DNA of 64,000 bases, taken from the NCBI RefSeq assembly GCF_036017035.1, contig NZ_JAYXHS010000001.1, positions 1,612,001-1,676,000 of the forward strand, written 5' to 3'. The notes under the pieces were generated by a model. That model was not told where the DNA came from and did no database searches. It worked only from the letters and a program-made list of their open reading frames with translations. Within the stretch, counting starts at the first letter, position 1. Every line of letters starts with the position of its first letter. Positions 1-7,704 of this stretch are shown here, in pieces. Source of the stretch: Viridibacterium silvisoli (GTDB lineage: Bacteria; Pseudomonadota; Gammaproteobacteria; Burkholderiales; Rhodocyclaceae). The position numbers and the translations under genes were made by a program.

Positions 1-1701
1 CGCACCTTCCAGCTGGACCGCGAGCGTTCGCGCCTGCGCACCCTGGTCGAGACGATTCCCGACATGGTCTGGCTCAAGGATCCGCAGGGGGTCTTCCTCG
101 AATGCAATCCGGTTTTCGAGCGTTTCCTTGGCGTGCCGGAGCGCGAAATCATCGGCAAGACGGACTACGATTTCGTCGATCAGGAGCTGGCGGACTTCTT
201 CCGCGAGAATGATCGCAAAGCCGCGCTGGCCGACCGCCCCAGTGTCAATGAAGAGTGGCTCACCTTTGCGGGCGACAAGTACCGCGGTCTCTTCGAAACG
301 ATCAAGACGCCGCTCCGGGATGCCGAGGGAAAACTGATCGGCGTACTGGGTATCGCGCGCGACATCACGCAGCGCAAGACGGCGGAAGATGAGATCCGCC
401 AGCTGGCTTTCTTCGACAGCCTGACCTGCTTGCCGAACCGCCGCCTGTTGCTCGACCGCCTGCAGCACGCGGTCACGTCCAGCGCGCGCAGCAAGCGTAT
501 GGGTGCCTTGCTCTTCATCGATCTGGACCACTTCAAATTCCTCAACGACGCGCAAGGGCACGACAAGGGTGACCTCTTGCTGTGCGAAGTCGCGCGCCGC
601 CTGCGGGCGTGTTGTCGTGACAGCGACACGGTGGCGCGTTTCGGTGGCGACGAGTTCGTCGTGCTGCTCGAGGACATCGGCGAACAGGCCGACGCGGTTG
701 CCGCGCACGCCGAGCTGCTCGGCGAGAAGATCCTGCGCACGCTGCGCGAGATCTACGTGCTCGACGGGCGCGAACACCACACGACTTCGAGCATTGGCGT
801 GACCCTGGTGGGCGGCAGCGAGAGCAGCGTCGACGACCTGCTGCGCCATGCCGACATGGCGATGTACACCGCCAAGGCGGCCGGGCGTAACACCTTGCGC
901 TTCTTCGACCCGCACATGCAGGCCACGGTGACGGCGCGCATTACGCTCGATGCGGACCTGCGCCAGGCCTTGCAACAAGAAGAGTTGTTGCTGCATTACC
1001 AGGCGCAGGTGGACGGCAATGGCCGCGTGACCGGTGCGGAAGCGCTGCTGCGCTGGCGTCATCCCGAGCGTGGCATGGTGAGCCCTGCCGAATTCATTCC
1101 GCTGGCCGAGGAGTCCGGGCTGATCCTGCCGATCGGTGCATGGGTGCTGGCGGAGGCTTGCAATCAGCTGGTGGCGTGGGCACGCCAGCCGGAGCTGGCC
1201 CACCTGTCGCTGGCAGTGAACGTCAGTGCGCGGCAGTTCCACCAGCCCGGCTTCGTGCAGGAGGTGCTGGCCGTGCTCGAGGAAACCGGCGCTGACCCGC
1301 ACCGACTGAAACTCGAACTCACCGAGAGCATGTTGTCCGACGATGTGGAAGACATCATCGCCAAGATGGAGGCGCTGAAAGTGCACGGCGTGTCCTTCGC
1401 GCTGGATGATTTCGGCACGGGCTATTCCTCGCTGACCTATCTCAAGCGCCTGCCGCTGTACCAGCTGAAGATCGACCAGTCTTTCGTGCGTGACATCCTC
1501 AGCAATCCGCATGACGCTGCCATTGCGCGGGCCATCGTTGTGCTGGCGCAGAGTCTCGGCCTCGGCGTCATTGCTGAGGGTGTGGAAACCCAGGCGCAAC
1601 GAGAGTTTCTCGCCAACCAGGGCTGTACCGACTACCAGGGCTACCTGTTCAGTAAACCCTTGCCAGCCGAGGCCTTCGGGCAACTCTTCCAGCTGGCGTG
1701 A
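1..1701 (+). CDS. PAS-GGDEF-EAL c-di-GMP signalling protein (5' end outside window)
   Basis: The reading frame is open from base 1, so the true start lies upstream; the first ATG inside the window (64) falls within the PAS domain. In order: a PAS domain (about the first 125 residues), a diguanylate cyclase domain with an intact GGDEF motif (near base 645) and a phosphodiesterase domain. The EAL signature is present as EALLRW near base 1040, with the downstream DDFGTGYSSL and EGVET motifs. Both catalytic domains look complete, so the protein could make or break c-di-GMP; which dominates cannot be told. Any N-terminal sensor or membrane part is outside the window. Family call is secure; signal unknown. 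Confidence 0.93.
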   Translation, partial: RTFQLDRERSRLRTLVETIPDMVWLKDPQGVFLECNPVFERFLGVPEREIIGKTDYDFVDQELADFFRENDRKAALADRPSVNEEWLTFAGDKYRGLFETIKTPLRDAEGKLIGVLGIARDITQRKTAEDEIRQLAFFDSLTCLPNRRLLLDRLQHAVTSSARSKRMGALLFIDLDHFKFLNDAQGHDKGDLLLCEVARRLRACCRDSDTVARFGGDEFVVLLEDIGEQADAVAAHAELLGEKILRTLREIYVLDGREHHTTSSIGVTLVGGSESSVDDLLRHADMAMYTAKAAGRNTLRFFDPHMQATVTARITLDADLRQALQQEELLLHYQAQVDGNGRVTGAEALLRWRHPERGMVSPAEFIPLAEESGLILPIGAWVLAEACNQLVAWARQPELAHLSLAVNVSARQFHQPGFVQEVLAVLEETGADPHRLKLELTESMLSDDVEDIIAKMEALKVHGVSFALDDFGTGYSSLTYLKRLPLYQLKIDQSFVRDILSNPHDAAIARAIVVLAQSLGLGVIAEGVETQAQREFLANQGCTDYQGYLFSKPLPAEAFGQLFQLA

Positions 1702-1754
1702 CGGGCGCCGCCAAAAGGCGCTACTCTTCAGCGACCCAACTGCGGAGCCACGGC

Positions 1755-2132
1755 ATGTCACACGCAAAATCGTCACACGCGAGATCGCGTGAAGTTGTGT
1801 TGGCCATCAACATGACCGATGAACTGCAACGTGGCCTGGAAAAACTGCGCGAGGACTGGCGGCGTGATCCGGCTTCGCTGCGCAAAGGGCTCACTTGCAC
1901 CGAGTCGAGCGCCGGTGAGTTCGTGCTGGCCGCATCCGAATCCGCCTTCGTGACCTTGCCCGGTGCTTGCGTGATCTCCGGCGTGGGCGCCGTTCAACTG
2001 CTCGACGACGGCCCGACCTTCGAAGAGGGCGCGCATTCGCGCAGTCTGATCCTGCGCTCGACGTCCGATGGCTGGCGCTTCTCGGTGAAGTTCGTGCTGC
2101 CCATCGTGCGCGAACGCAATGCGCCGCACTGA
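1755..2132 (+). CDS. Hypothetical protein, about 125 aa
   Basis: Small soluble protein that I do not recognise. No signal peptide or membrane segment is visible. The N-terminal half is charged and helical looking; the C-terminal half has beta-like stretches (FVTLPGACVISGVGAVQLL, then SLILRSTSDGWRFSVKFVLP). The frame is open from 1698, overlapping the end of the preceding gene, but ATG 1755 or ATG 1812 are more plausible starts; 1812 would give about 106 aa. It lies 53 bases after the c-di-GMP gene and 44 bases before the FUSC gene on the same strand, so co-transcription is possible. Coding is supported mainly by gene spacing and sensible composition. Confidence 0.6.
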   Translation: MSHAKSSHARSREVVLAINMTDELQRGLEKLREDWRRDPASLRKGLTCTESSAGEFVLAASESAFVTLPGACVISGVGAVQLLDDGPTFEEGAHSRSLILRSTSDGWRFSVKFVLPIVRERNAPH

Positions 2133-2176
2133 CGCATACCGGAAATGCCGGCTACCCTTTCTGGAATTCCATACGC

Positions 2177-4351
2177 ATGAAAATGCCTTTCGCGTACACA
2201 CGCCTTCTGCATGCATTGCCCGCCTACGCCATCAACGGCATTGCCGTGGCAGTGGGTATCGGCCTCGTACAATTTCTGGTGGGTGCATGGGCAGGCATGG
2301 CAGCAGCGTTTGCCGCCAGTAGCGGAGCGATCTACGCCAGTCTCGCAGACCAACCCAATATTCCCGACCGGGCCTGGCGCCGCATCTTGCCGGCAGCTGT
2401 CATCGGTAGCGTATGCGCCGTGCTGGTCATGCTGCTGCGGCCCTTCCCGATCGCGCTGGGGCTGCTCACGGCAACGATAGGTTTTGTGCTGGCAATGACT
2501 CTGGCGTGGGGGCCGCGCGCGGGCCCGCAGGCCTTCGTCGGCATTCTGGCGCTGGTGTTCACCATGGCGATGCCGCCGATCCCCATCGGGCTGCCCATGC
2601 TGGAGATGACCGGCAAGATGCTGCTCGGGGCGGGGCTCTACTTCGCCTGGGCCATGAGCATGTCCCGCCTGTTGCAGGCGCGCTATCGCCAACTGGCCTT
2701 GGCGGAAGCGCTGGCGGCCACCGCGTTGCTGCTGCGCGGTGCGGCCAACCATGTGAGCACGCCGCCAGCCCGCACGCCGCAGGCGGCGCTCCTGCTGCGC
2801 TCGCTGGTCCAGCACGAGGTGGCACTGGCCGAGCGCCTGCAGGCGGCACGCGACTTCATCTTTGCCGCGCCCGTCAGCGAGCAGGTGCGCCGCGAGACCG
2901 GCATGCTGCTGCGCCTGCTCGATCTGCGCGACACCTTGCTGGCCAGCCAGCTCGACATGGGCTTGCTGCAGGACGATGCCTTCGGCACGCGGCTGCGAGC
3001 CGCATTGGCATCCCACCTGACAGGGATGGCGGCGACGCTGGAGGAGGTGACCGAGGCCTTGCGCTTCGACACGCCTCTGCCGACGGGCGATACGCCTGCG
3101 CGACACGATTCGGTCGGTCTCGAAGCCCTGCGCAAGCTGAGCGTATTGCATGCGGACAGCGGCCATGTGTTGCTCCCCATCCTGCTCGCGCGTTCGCGCC
3201 ATATGTCCGAGGACGTTGCCGCGCTGCAAAGCTGGTTGAGTGGCGAGGCCGACGGTGACTTGCCGACGCCCGAGGACCTGCGCCTGTTTGTCTCGCCGGA
3301 AGGCTGGCCACTGGCGGCCGTGCGCGCGCATCTGCATCTTGGCTCGCCCATCCTGCGGCACGCCTTGCGCGTCGGTCTGGCGCTGGGCTGTGCCTATTTC
3401 ATCGCATTGCACCTGCCGTGGTCTTCGCACCCGCACTGGCTGGTGCTGAGCGTGGCAGTCGTGCTGCGCGGCAATCTCGAGCAGACCCTGGCGCGTCGCA
3501 ATTTCCGCATATTGGGCACGGTGTTCGGCTGCGTGCTGACGCTGGTCCTCATGCAACTGGAGTGGCCGTGGTTTTCGACGCTGGCGTTTCTCGTGGTGGC
3601 GGGTGTCGCGCATGCCTTCGTGATGGTGCGCTATCTCGTCACCGCGACTGCCGCCACGACGATGGCATTGCTGCAGATCCACTTGCCCGAGGCCGGGGCG
3701 CATCTTGTGATTGCCGAACGTCTTGCCGATACCATCCTCGGTGCCGCCCTGGCTTGGGGCTTCAGCTACGTGCTGCCGTTCTGGGAGCGTCGCAGCCTGC
3801 CGCTTGCGGTGAATCGCGTGAAGCAGAGCCTGCTTGCGCTCGGCGAGCAGGTCATGCGTTGGCCGGAGAGCCGGGATTCCGACCTGCCGCTGCGCCTCGC
3901 GCGGCGCGATGCCTACGATTCCTTGATTGCACTGGCGGGCGTGGCGACGCGCACGGCGGCCGAGCCGAAACAGGTACAGCTCTCTGTCGAAAAGCTCTCC
4001 GACCTGCTGGCCGAGGCGCGCCTGCTGCTGGCGAACCTGGCTTCGACACGACTCCTGCTGATACGTCGCATCGCCGATCTGGAGCAGGCCGCAGTTGAGC
4101 CCCTGCTGGAGCACACCTGTCAGCAATTGCAGCGTGTCCTCGCCATCGATGAGACGAAGCCTGTGTTGGGTCCCGTCGCGGATCAGCCGCATGCTGACGA
4201 CACGGTGGATACCGTCTGGGCCGTGAATGACGACGTCCTGTCTGCCGCCGCATTGTTGCCCTGGCTGCAGAGACGCCTCGACCTCAGCGTGCTTGTTGCG
4301 CACCGCATGGCGCGATTGGGGGACAACCTGCTCGTGCGCAGTCCGGATTGA
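2177..4351 (+). CDS. FUSC family inner-membrane protein
   Basis: 724-residue membrane protein with the FUSC (fusaric acid resistance/YccS-like) layout: a first block of membrane helices over about residues 10-190, a long soluble helical region, a second helix block around residues 395-540 (starting near HPHWLVLSVAVVLRGN) and a cytosolic C-terminal helical domain. Members are proposed efflux components for aromatic acids or envelope-stress proteins; the substrate is unknown here. ATG 2177 is preferred over upstream in-frame codons because it starts right before the first hydrophobic helix. No partner membrane-fusion protein lies next to it, which favours a YccS-like stand-alone role. It faces the minus-strand RRM gene. 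Confidence 0.85.
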   Translation: MKMPFAYTRLLHALPAYAINGIAVAVGIGLVQFLVGAWAGMAAAFAASSGAIYASLADQPNIPDRAWRRILPAAVIGSVCAVLVMLLRPFPIALGLLTATIGFVLAMTLAWGPRAGPQAFVGILALVFTMAMPPIPIGLPMLEMTGKMLLGAGLYFAWAMSMSRLLQARYRQLALAEALAATALLLRGAANHVSTPPARTPQAALLLRSLVQHEVALAERLQAARDFIFAAPVSEQVRRETGMLLRLLDLRDTLLASQLDMGLLQDDAFGTRLRAALASHLTGMAATLEEVTEALRFDTPLPTGDTPARHDSVGLEALRKLSVLHADSGHVLLPILLARSRHMSEDVAALQSWLSGEADGDLPTPEDLRLFVSPEGWPLAAVRAHLHLGSPILRHALRVGLALGCAYFIALHLPWSSHPHWLVLSVAVVLRGNLEQTLARRNFRILGTVFGCVLTLVLMQLEWPWFSTLAFLVVAGVAHAFVMVRYLVTATAATTMALLQIHLPEAGAHLVIAERLADTILGAALAWGFSYVLPFWERRSLPLAVNRVKQSLLALGEQVMRWPESRDSDLPLRLARRDAYDSLIALAGVATRTAAEPKQVQLSVEKLSDLLAEARLLLANLASTRLLLIRRIADLEQAAVEPLLEHTCQQLQRVLAIDETKPVLGPVADQPHADDTVDTVWAVNDDVLSAAALLPWLQRRLDLSVLVAHRMARLGDNLLVRSPD

Positions 4352-4438
4352 GGCCGGGCTTTTCTTTCTCGAGCGGGGTTCGCCCATCAGGAATACCGCC
4401 GCGATGCTGACGGAAGACCCACCGCGACGTCGGCTGGC

Positions 4439-4693
4439 TCAGCCGAAGCTGTCGTGCATGACCTGCGCGCTGAGGGTCCGTTCTTTCCAGTAGAGACCGT
4501 GGATGCGTGGCTGCAGATTGGTGAGGGTGTTGATGCTGGCGTCCCCGAAAGTCAGGATGACGGACGGGCGCGAGTCATCACCGGTGACGTGCTCGAGCGT
4601 GTCGAAAGCTGGGAATCCATATTTCGTAAGGAACTCCGCCACGTCTTCCTCCGAAGTGCCAGGGGCAATATTGCTGAGCAAGAGTCGCGTCAT
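4439..4693 (-). CDS. Small RNA-recognition-motif (RRM) protein
   Basis: 84-residue protein consisting of one RRM-like fold. LLLSNI near the N-terminus fits RNP2 (strand 1), SEEDVAEFLTKYGF fits helix 1, RPSVILTF fits RNP1 (strand 3), and the end has the usual helix and strand. RNP1 lacks the usual aromatics, so RNA binding may be weak or altered. Related small RRM proteins in proteobacteria are thought to bind RNA, some of them cold-induced; that is family knowledge. It lies 63 bases after fabI on the same strand and might be read through from that operon. Confidence 0.75.
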   Translation of the reverse strand: MTRLLLSNIAPGTSEEDVAEFLTKYGFPAFDTLEHVTGDDSRPSVILTFGDASINTLTNLQPRIHGLYWKERTLSAQVMHDSFG

Positions 4694-4756
4694 GATCTTT
4701 CTCCCGATATCCGTTCTTCGTCAATGCAGGTATTGGCGTTCGCGCGAGAAACTGCC

Positions 4757-5539
4757 TCACGCCATGATGTTCACGCCGCCGTCCACATACATCGTGCCGC
4801 CCGTCAGGCGTTTCGCATAAGGCGTGGCGAGAAAGGCGCAGGTGTAGCCCACGTCCATGATGTCTACCAGCTCACCGAGCGGGGCGCGCTGGGCGGCTTC
4901 GTTGAGCAGCAGGTCAAAGTCCTTGAGGCCAGAAGCGGCGCGCGTCTTGAGCGGGCCGGGCGAGATGGGGTGCACGCGGATGCCTTGCGGACCGAGTTCG
5001 TAGGCCAGGTAGCGGCAGGAAGCCTCCAGTGCGGCCTTTACCGGGCCCATGACGTTGTAGTTCGGTGCGACTTCATTGGCGCCGTGGTAGCTCATGGCGA
5101 ACATCGCGCCACCTTCCTTCATCAGGGGCGCACTCAGCTTGGCCATGCGCACGAAAGAGTGACAGGAGATGTCCATGGCCTTGGCAAAGCCCTCGGCCGA
5201 GCAGTTGAGCAAGCCGCCCTGCAGGTCTTCCTTGGGGGCGAAAGCGATGGAGTGCACAAGGATGTCGAGATGGTTCCATTGCTTCGTGATCTGCTCGAAG
5301 ACTGTTTCGAGCTGGCCCGGCTGGCTGACATCGAGCGGCATGAAGATGTCCGCGCCAAGCTCGGTGGCCAGTGGTTCGACATAGGGCCTGGCCTTCTCGT
5401 TGAGATAGGTCACGGCCAGGTCGGCGCCCAGTTCCTTGAAGGCCTTGGCGCAGCCGTAGGCAATGGAGGAATCGTTGGCGATGCCGACGACGAGCGCTTT
5501 CTTGCCAGCGAGAATGGGGCGGGTGGTTTCGGCGGTCAT
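4757..5539 (-). CDS. fabI: Enoyl-ACP reductase (NADH), FabI type
   Basis: 260-residue SDR enzyme that reduces enoyl-ACP in fatty-acid elongation. The N-terminal nucleotide-binding segment (KALVVGIANDSSIAYG) and the FabI active site are clear: Tyr151, Tyr161, Met164 and Lys168, which correspond to E. coli Tyr156-Met159-Lys163 with an offset of five. Length is standard. It is the last gene of the DUF3141 operon, 12 bases after ackA. Because it sits in this operon and not in a fab cluster, it may be an accessory copy; whether another FabI exists elsewhere cannot be seen. The triclosan/isoniazid target family assignment is secure. Confidence 0.95.
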   Translation of the reverse strand: MTAETTRPILAGKKALVVGIANDSSIAYGCAKAFKELGADLAVTYLNEKARPYVEPLATELGADIFMPLDVSQPGQLETVFEQITKQWNHLDILVHSIAFAPKEDLQGGLLNCSAEGFAKAMDISCHSFVRMAKLSAPLMKEGGAMFAMSYHGANEVAPNYNVMGPVKAALEASCRYLAYELGPQGIRVHPISPGPLKTRAASGLKDFDLLLNEAAQRAPLGELVDIMDVGYTCAFLATPYAKRLTGGTMYVDGGVNIMA

Positions 5540-5551
5540 GTGGCGCGTTCC

Positions 5552-6739
5552 TTAACGGAGGGTGTCGAGAATATTGCGGGTGTGGCGGGCGATCATCAGC
5601 TCTTCATTGGTGGGGATGACCCATGCCGCTGTCTTGCTGCCCGGCGTGCTGATGCGTGACTGGCCTGCAGCATTGGCGGTGGCGTCGAGTTCCACGCCGA
5701 GCCAGGCCGCCGCGCGACAGACGCGCTCGCGGATCGCTGCCGAGTGCTCGCCGATGCCTGCCGTGAACACCAGCGCATCGAGCCCGCCGAGTGCCGCGGC
5801 GAGCGAACCGAGTTCGCGGGCGATGCGGTAGATGAACAGCTCCACCGCGAAGGCGGCCTTCGGGTCGGTGGATTCCAGCAGGGCGCGCATGTCGCTGGAA
5901 ATGCCGGAGACGCCGAGCAGGCCGGACTGCTGGTAGATCAGCTTCTCGATGGCGCGTGCATCCATCTTCAGCTCATCCATCAGGTAGAGCACGACGCCTG
6001 GATCGAGATTGCCGCAGCGCGTGCCCATCGGCAGGCCGTCGACAGCCGTGAAGCCCATGGTGCTGGCGACGCTCTGGCCGTTGGCAATGGCACACATGCT
6101 GGCGCCATTGCCCAGATGCAGGACGATGCTGCGGCCGTGTGCCGCCTGCATGTCGATCTCGGGCAGGGCCGAGGCAATGTATTCGTAGGAGAGACCGTGA
6201 AAGCCGTAGCGGCGCACACCGCGATCGGTGATCTCGGCGGGCAGGGCAAAGGCTTGGGCGACAGCGGGCTGGGCGCGATGGAAGGCGGTGTCGAAACAAG
6301 CCACCTGTGGCAGCTCTGGCCGGTTCTGCAGCAGCAGGCGGATCGGCTTGAGGTTGTTGGGTTGATGCAGGGGCGCGAGCGGTACGAGCTTGTCGAGTTG
6401 TGCGACGATCTCGCTGTTGATGAGCAAGGGCGCAGCGTAGTCGAGCCCGCCATGCACGACACGGTGGCCGACCGCGGCGAGAGTGTGGTCGCCGAGTTGC
6501 TCGCGCAGGAAGCCCGCCAGGTGCATCAGGCCACCGTCGTGGCCAAGGGCCTCGCCTTCAGGCCATTGCTTGTCGCCGATGACATTGCCTGCCGCGTCTT
6601 TTGCCTTGAAGCGGGGGGCGGTGTAGAGGCCTTCCAGCTGGCCGCCGAGACAGGGCTCGAGTGCGGCACCCGCTTCGAGGAAGACCGAGAACTTGAGGCT
6701 GGACGAGCCCGCGTTGATGACGAGGATGGCGTCGCTCAT
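5552..6739 (-). CDS. ackA: Acetate (or propionate/butyrate) kinase
   Basis: 395-residue ASKHA-fold kinase that converts acyl phosphate plus ADP to the carboxylic acid plus ATP. The N-terminal phosphate loop (LVINAGSSSLKFSVF), the FDTAFHR segment and the HLGNGASM segment are all present. ATG 6739 is chosen because the family motif begins right after it and it overlaps the upstream stop as ATGA; the same frame stays open further upstream but that part is an out-of-frame reading of the phosphotransacylase gene. Translationally coupled to its partner acyltransferase. Acyl-chain specificity is not decided by the sequence; the partner's family makes a chain longer than acetyl possible. Confidence 0.95.
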   Translation of the reverse strand: MSDAILVINAGSSSLKFSVFLEAGAALEPCLGGQLEGLYTAPRFKAKDAAGNVIGDKQWPEGEALGHDGGLMHLAGFLREQLGDHTLAAVGHRVVHGGLDYAAPLLINSEIVAQLDKLVPLAPLHQPNNLKPIRLLLQNRPELPQVACFDTAFHRAQPAVAQAFALPAEITDRGVRRYGFHGLSYEYIASALPEIDMQAAHGRSIVLHLGNGASMCAIANGQSVASTMGFTAVDGLPMGTRCGNLDPGVVLYLMDELKMDARAIEKLIYQQSGLLGVSGISSDMRALLESTDPKAAFAVELFIYRIARELGSLAAALGGLDALVFTAGIGEHSAAIRERVCRAAAWLGVELDATANAAGQSRISTPGSKTAAWVIPTNEELMIARHTRNILDTLR

Positions 6740-7680
6740 GCCGGCACTGCCTTGCTGGCGCTTTCGCGCCGCGACTGGGCGACGAGTGCCGCCACTGCGC
6801 ACGAGGCGAGACGCGTCATGACCGAGTCGGCTCGGCTGGTGAGAATGATGGGCACGCGTGCGCCGAGCACGATGCCGGCAGCATCTGCATCGGCCATGAA
6901 AGTCAGGCTCTTGGCCAGCATGTTGCCGGCCTCGAGGTCGGGCGCGATGAGGATGTCGGCCTTGCCCGCCACCGGCGACTCGATCTTCTTGATCTTTGCG
7001 GCGTCGAGATCGATGGCGTTGTCCAGCGCCAGCGGGCCGTCGAGAATGCCGCCCGTGATCTGCCCGCGGTCGGCCATCTTGCACAGCGCGGCAGCCTCGA
7101 TGGTGGACGGCACGGCCGGATTGACCGTCTCCATGGCCGACAGGATGGCGACCCTGGGGTTAGGAAAACCGAGCGCGGTCGACAGGTTGATCGCGTTCTG
7201 GATGATGTGTTTCTTGTCTTCCAGCGTCGGTGCGATGTTGATCGCCGCATCGGTGATGATGATGGCCCGGTCGAGCTTGGGTACGTCCATGATAAAGGCA
7301 TGGCTGATGCGCGCGCCTGTGCGCAAGCCGGTGGCGCTTTTCACGACGGCGCCCATCAATTCGTCGGTATGCAGGCTGCCTTTCATGAGCATCTCGGCCT
7401 TGCCCTCGCGCGCCAGTTGCACGGCCAGCTCGGCTGCGGCATTGCTGTGTGGTGCGTCGATGATTTCGTAAGGCGTGATGTCGATGTCGAACTGCGCGGC
7501 CACCGCCACGATCTTGTCGCGCGGGCCCACCAGGATGGGGTGCAGGATGCCCATGCCCGCAGCTTCGACGGCGCCTCGCAGGGAGCTTTCGTCGCAGGGA
7601 TGCGCGACGGCTGTCGTGACTGGCGACAGGGCCTTGCAGCGGGCGATCAACCGCTCGTATTTCTTGTGCTTGTCTGGCAT
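6736..7680 (-). CDS. Phosphate acetyl/butyryltransferase (PTB-type)
   Basis: 314-residue member of the phosphate acyltransferase family, with the glycine-rich GMGILHPILVGP segment and the C-terminal ILIAPDLEAGNMLAK motif. It would convert acyl-CoA plus phosphate into acyl phosphate for the kinase encoded next. Homologues are often labelled 'bifunctional enoyl-CoA hydratase/phosphate acetyltransferase', but no MaoC hydratase domain is visible in this protein, so that label would be misleading. The stop overlaps the ackA start by four bases, and the gene begins 24 bases after the DUF3141 gene. Short-chain acyl-CoA is the likely substrate; acetyl versus butyryl is open. Confidence 0.9.
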   Translation of the reverse strand: MPDKHKKYERLIARCKALSPVTTAVAHPCDESSLRGAVEAAGMGILHPILVGPRDKIVAVAAQFDIDITPYEIIDAPHSNAAAELAVQLAREGKAEMLMKGSLHTDELMGAVVKSATGLRTGARISHAFIMDVPKLDRAIIITDAAINIAPTLEDKKHIIQNAINLSTALGFPNPRVAILSAMETVNPAVPSTIEAAALCKMADRGQITGGILDGPLALDNAIDLDAAKIKKIESPVAGKADILIAPDLEAGNMLAKSLTFMADADAAGIVLGARVPIILTSRADSVMTRLASCAVAALVAQSRRESASKAVPA

Positions 7681-7704
7681 GCGTCCCTCAGTGGGTGAGT
7701 GCTG

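Noticed and set aside
1994..4387. Open frame of about 797 codons opposite the FUSC gene
   Set aside because: Composition is His/Gln/Arg-rich with no domain pattern, the usual shadow of a GC-rich gene on the other strand.
5744..7471. Open frame opposite ackA and the phosphotransacylase
   Set aside because: Crosses two clear enzymes antisense and has no protein-like motif.
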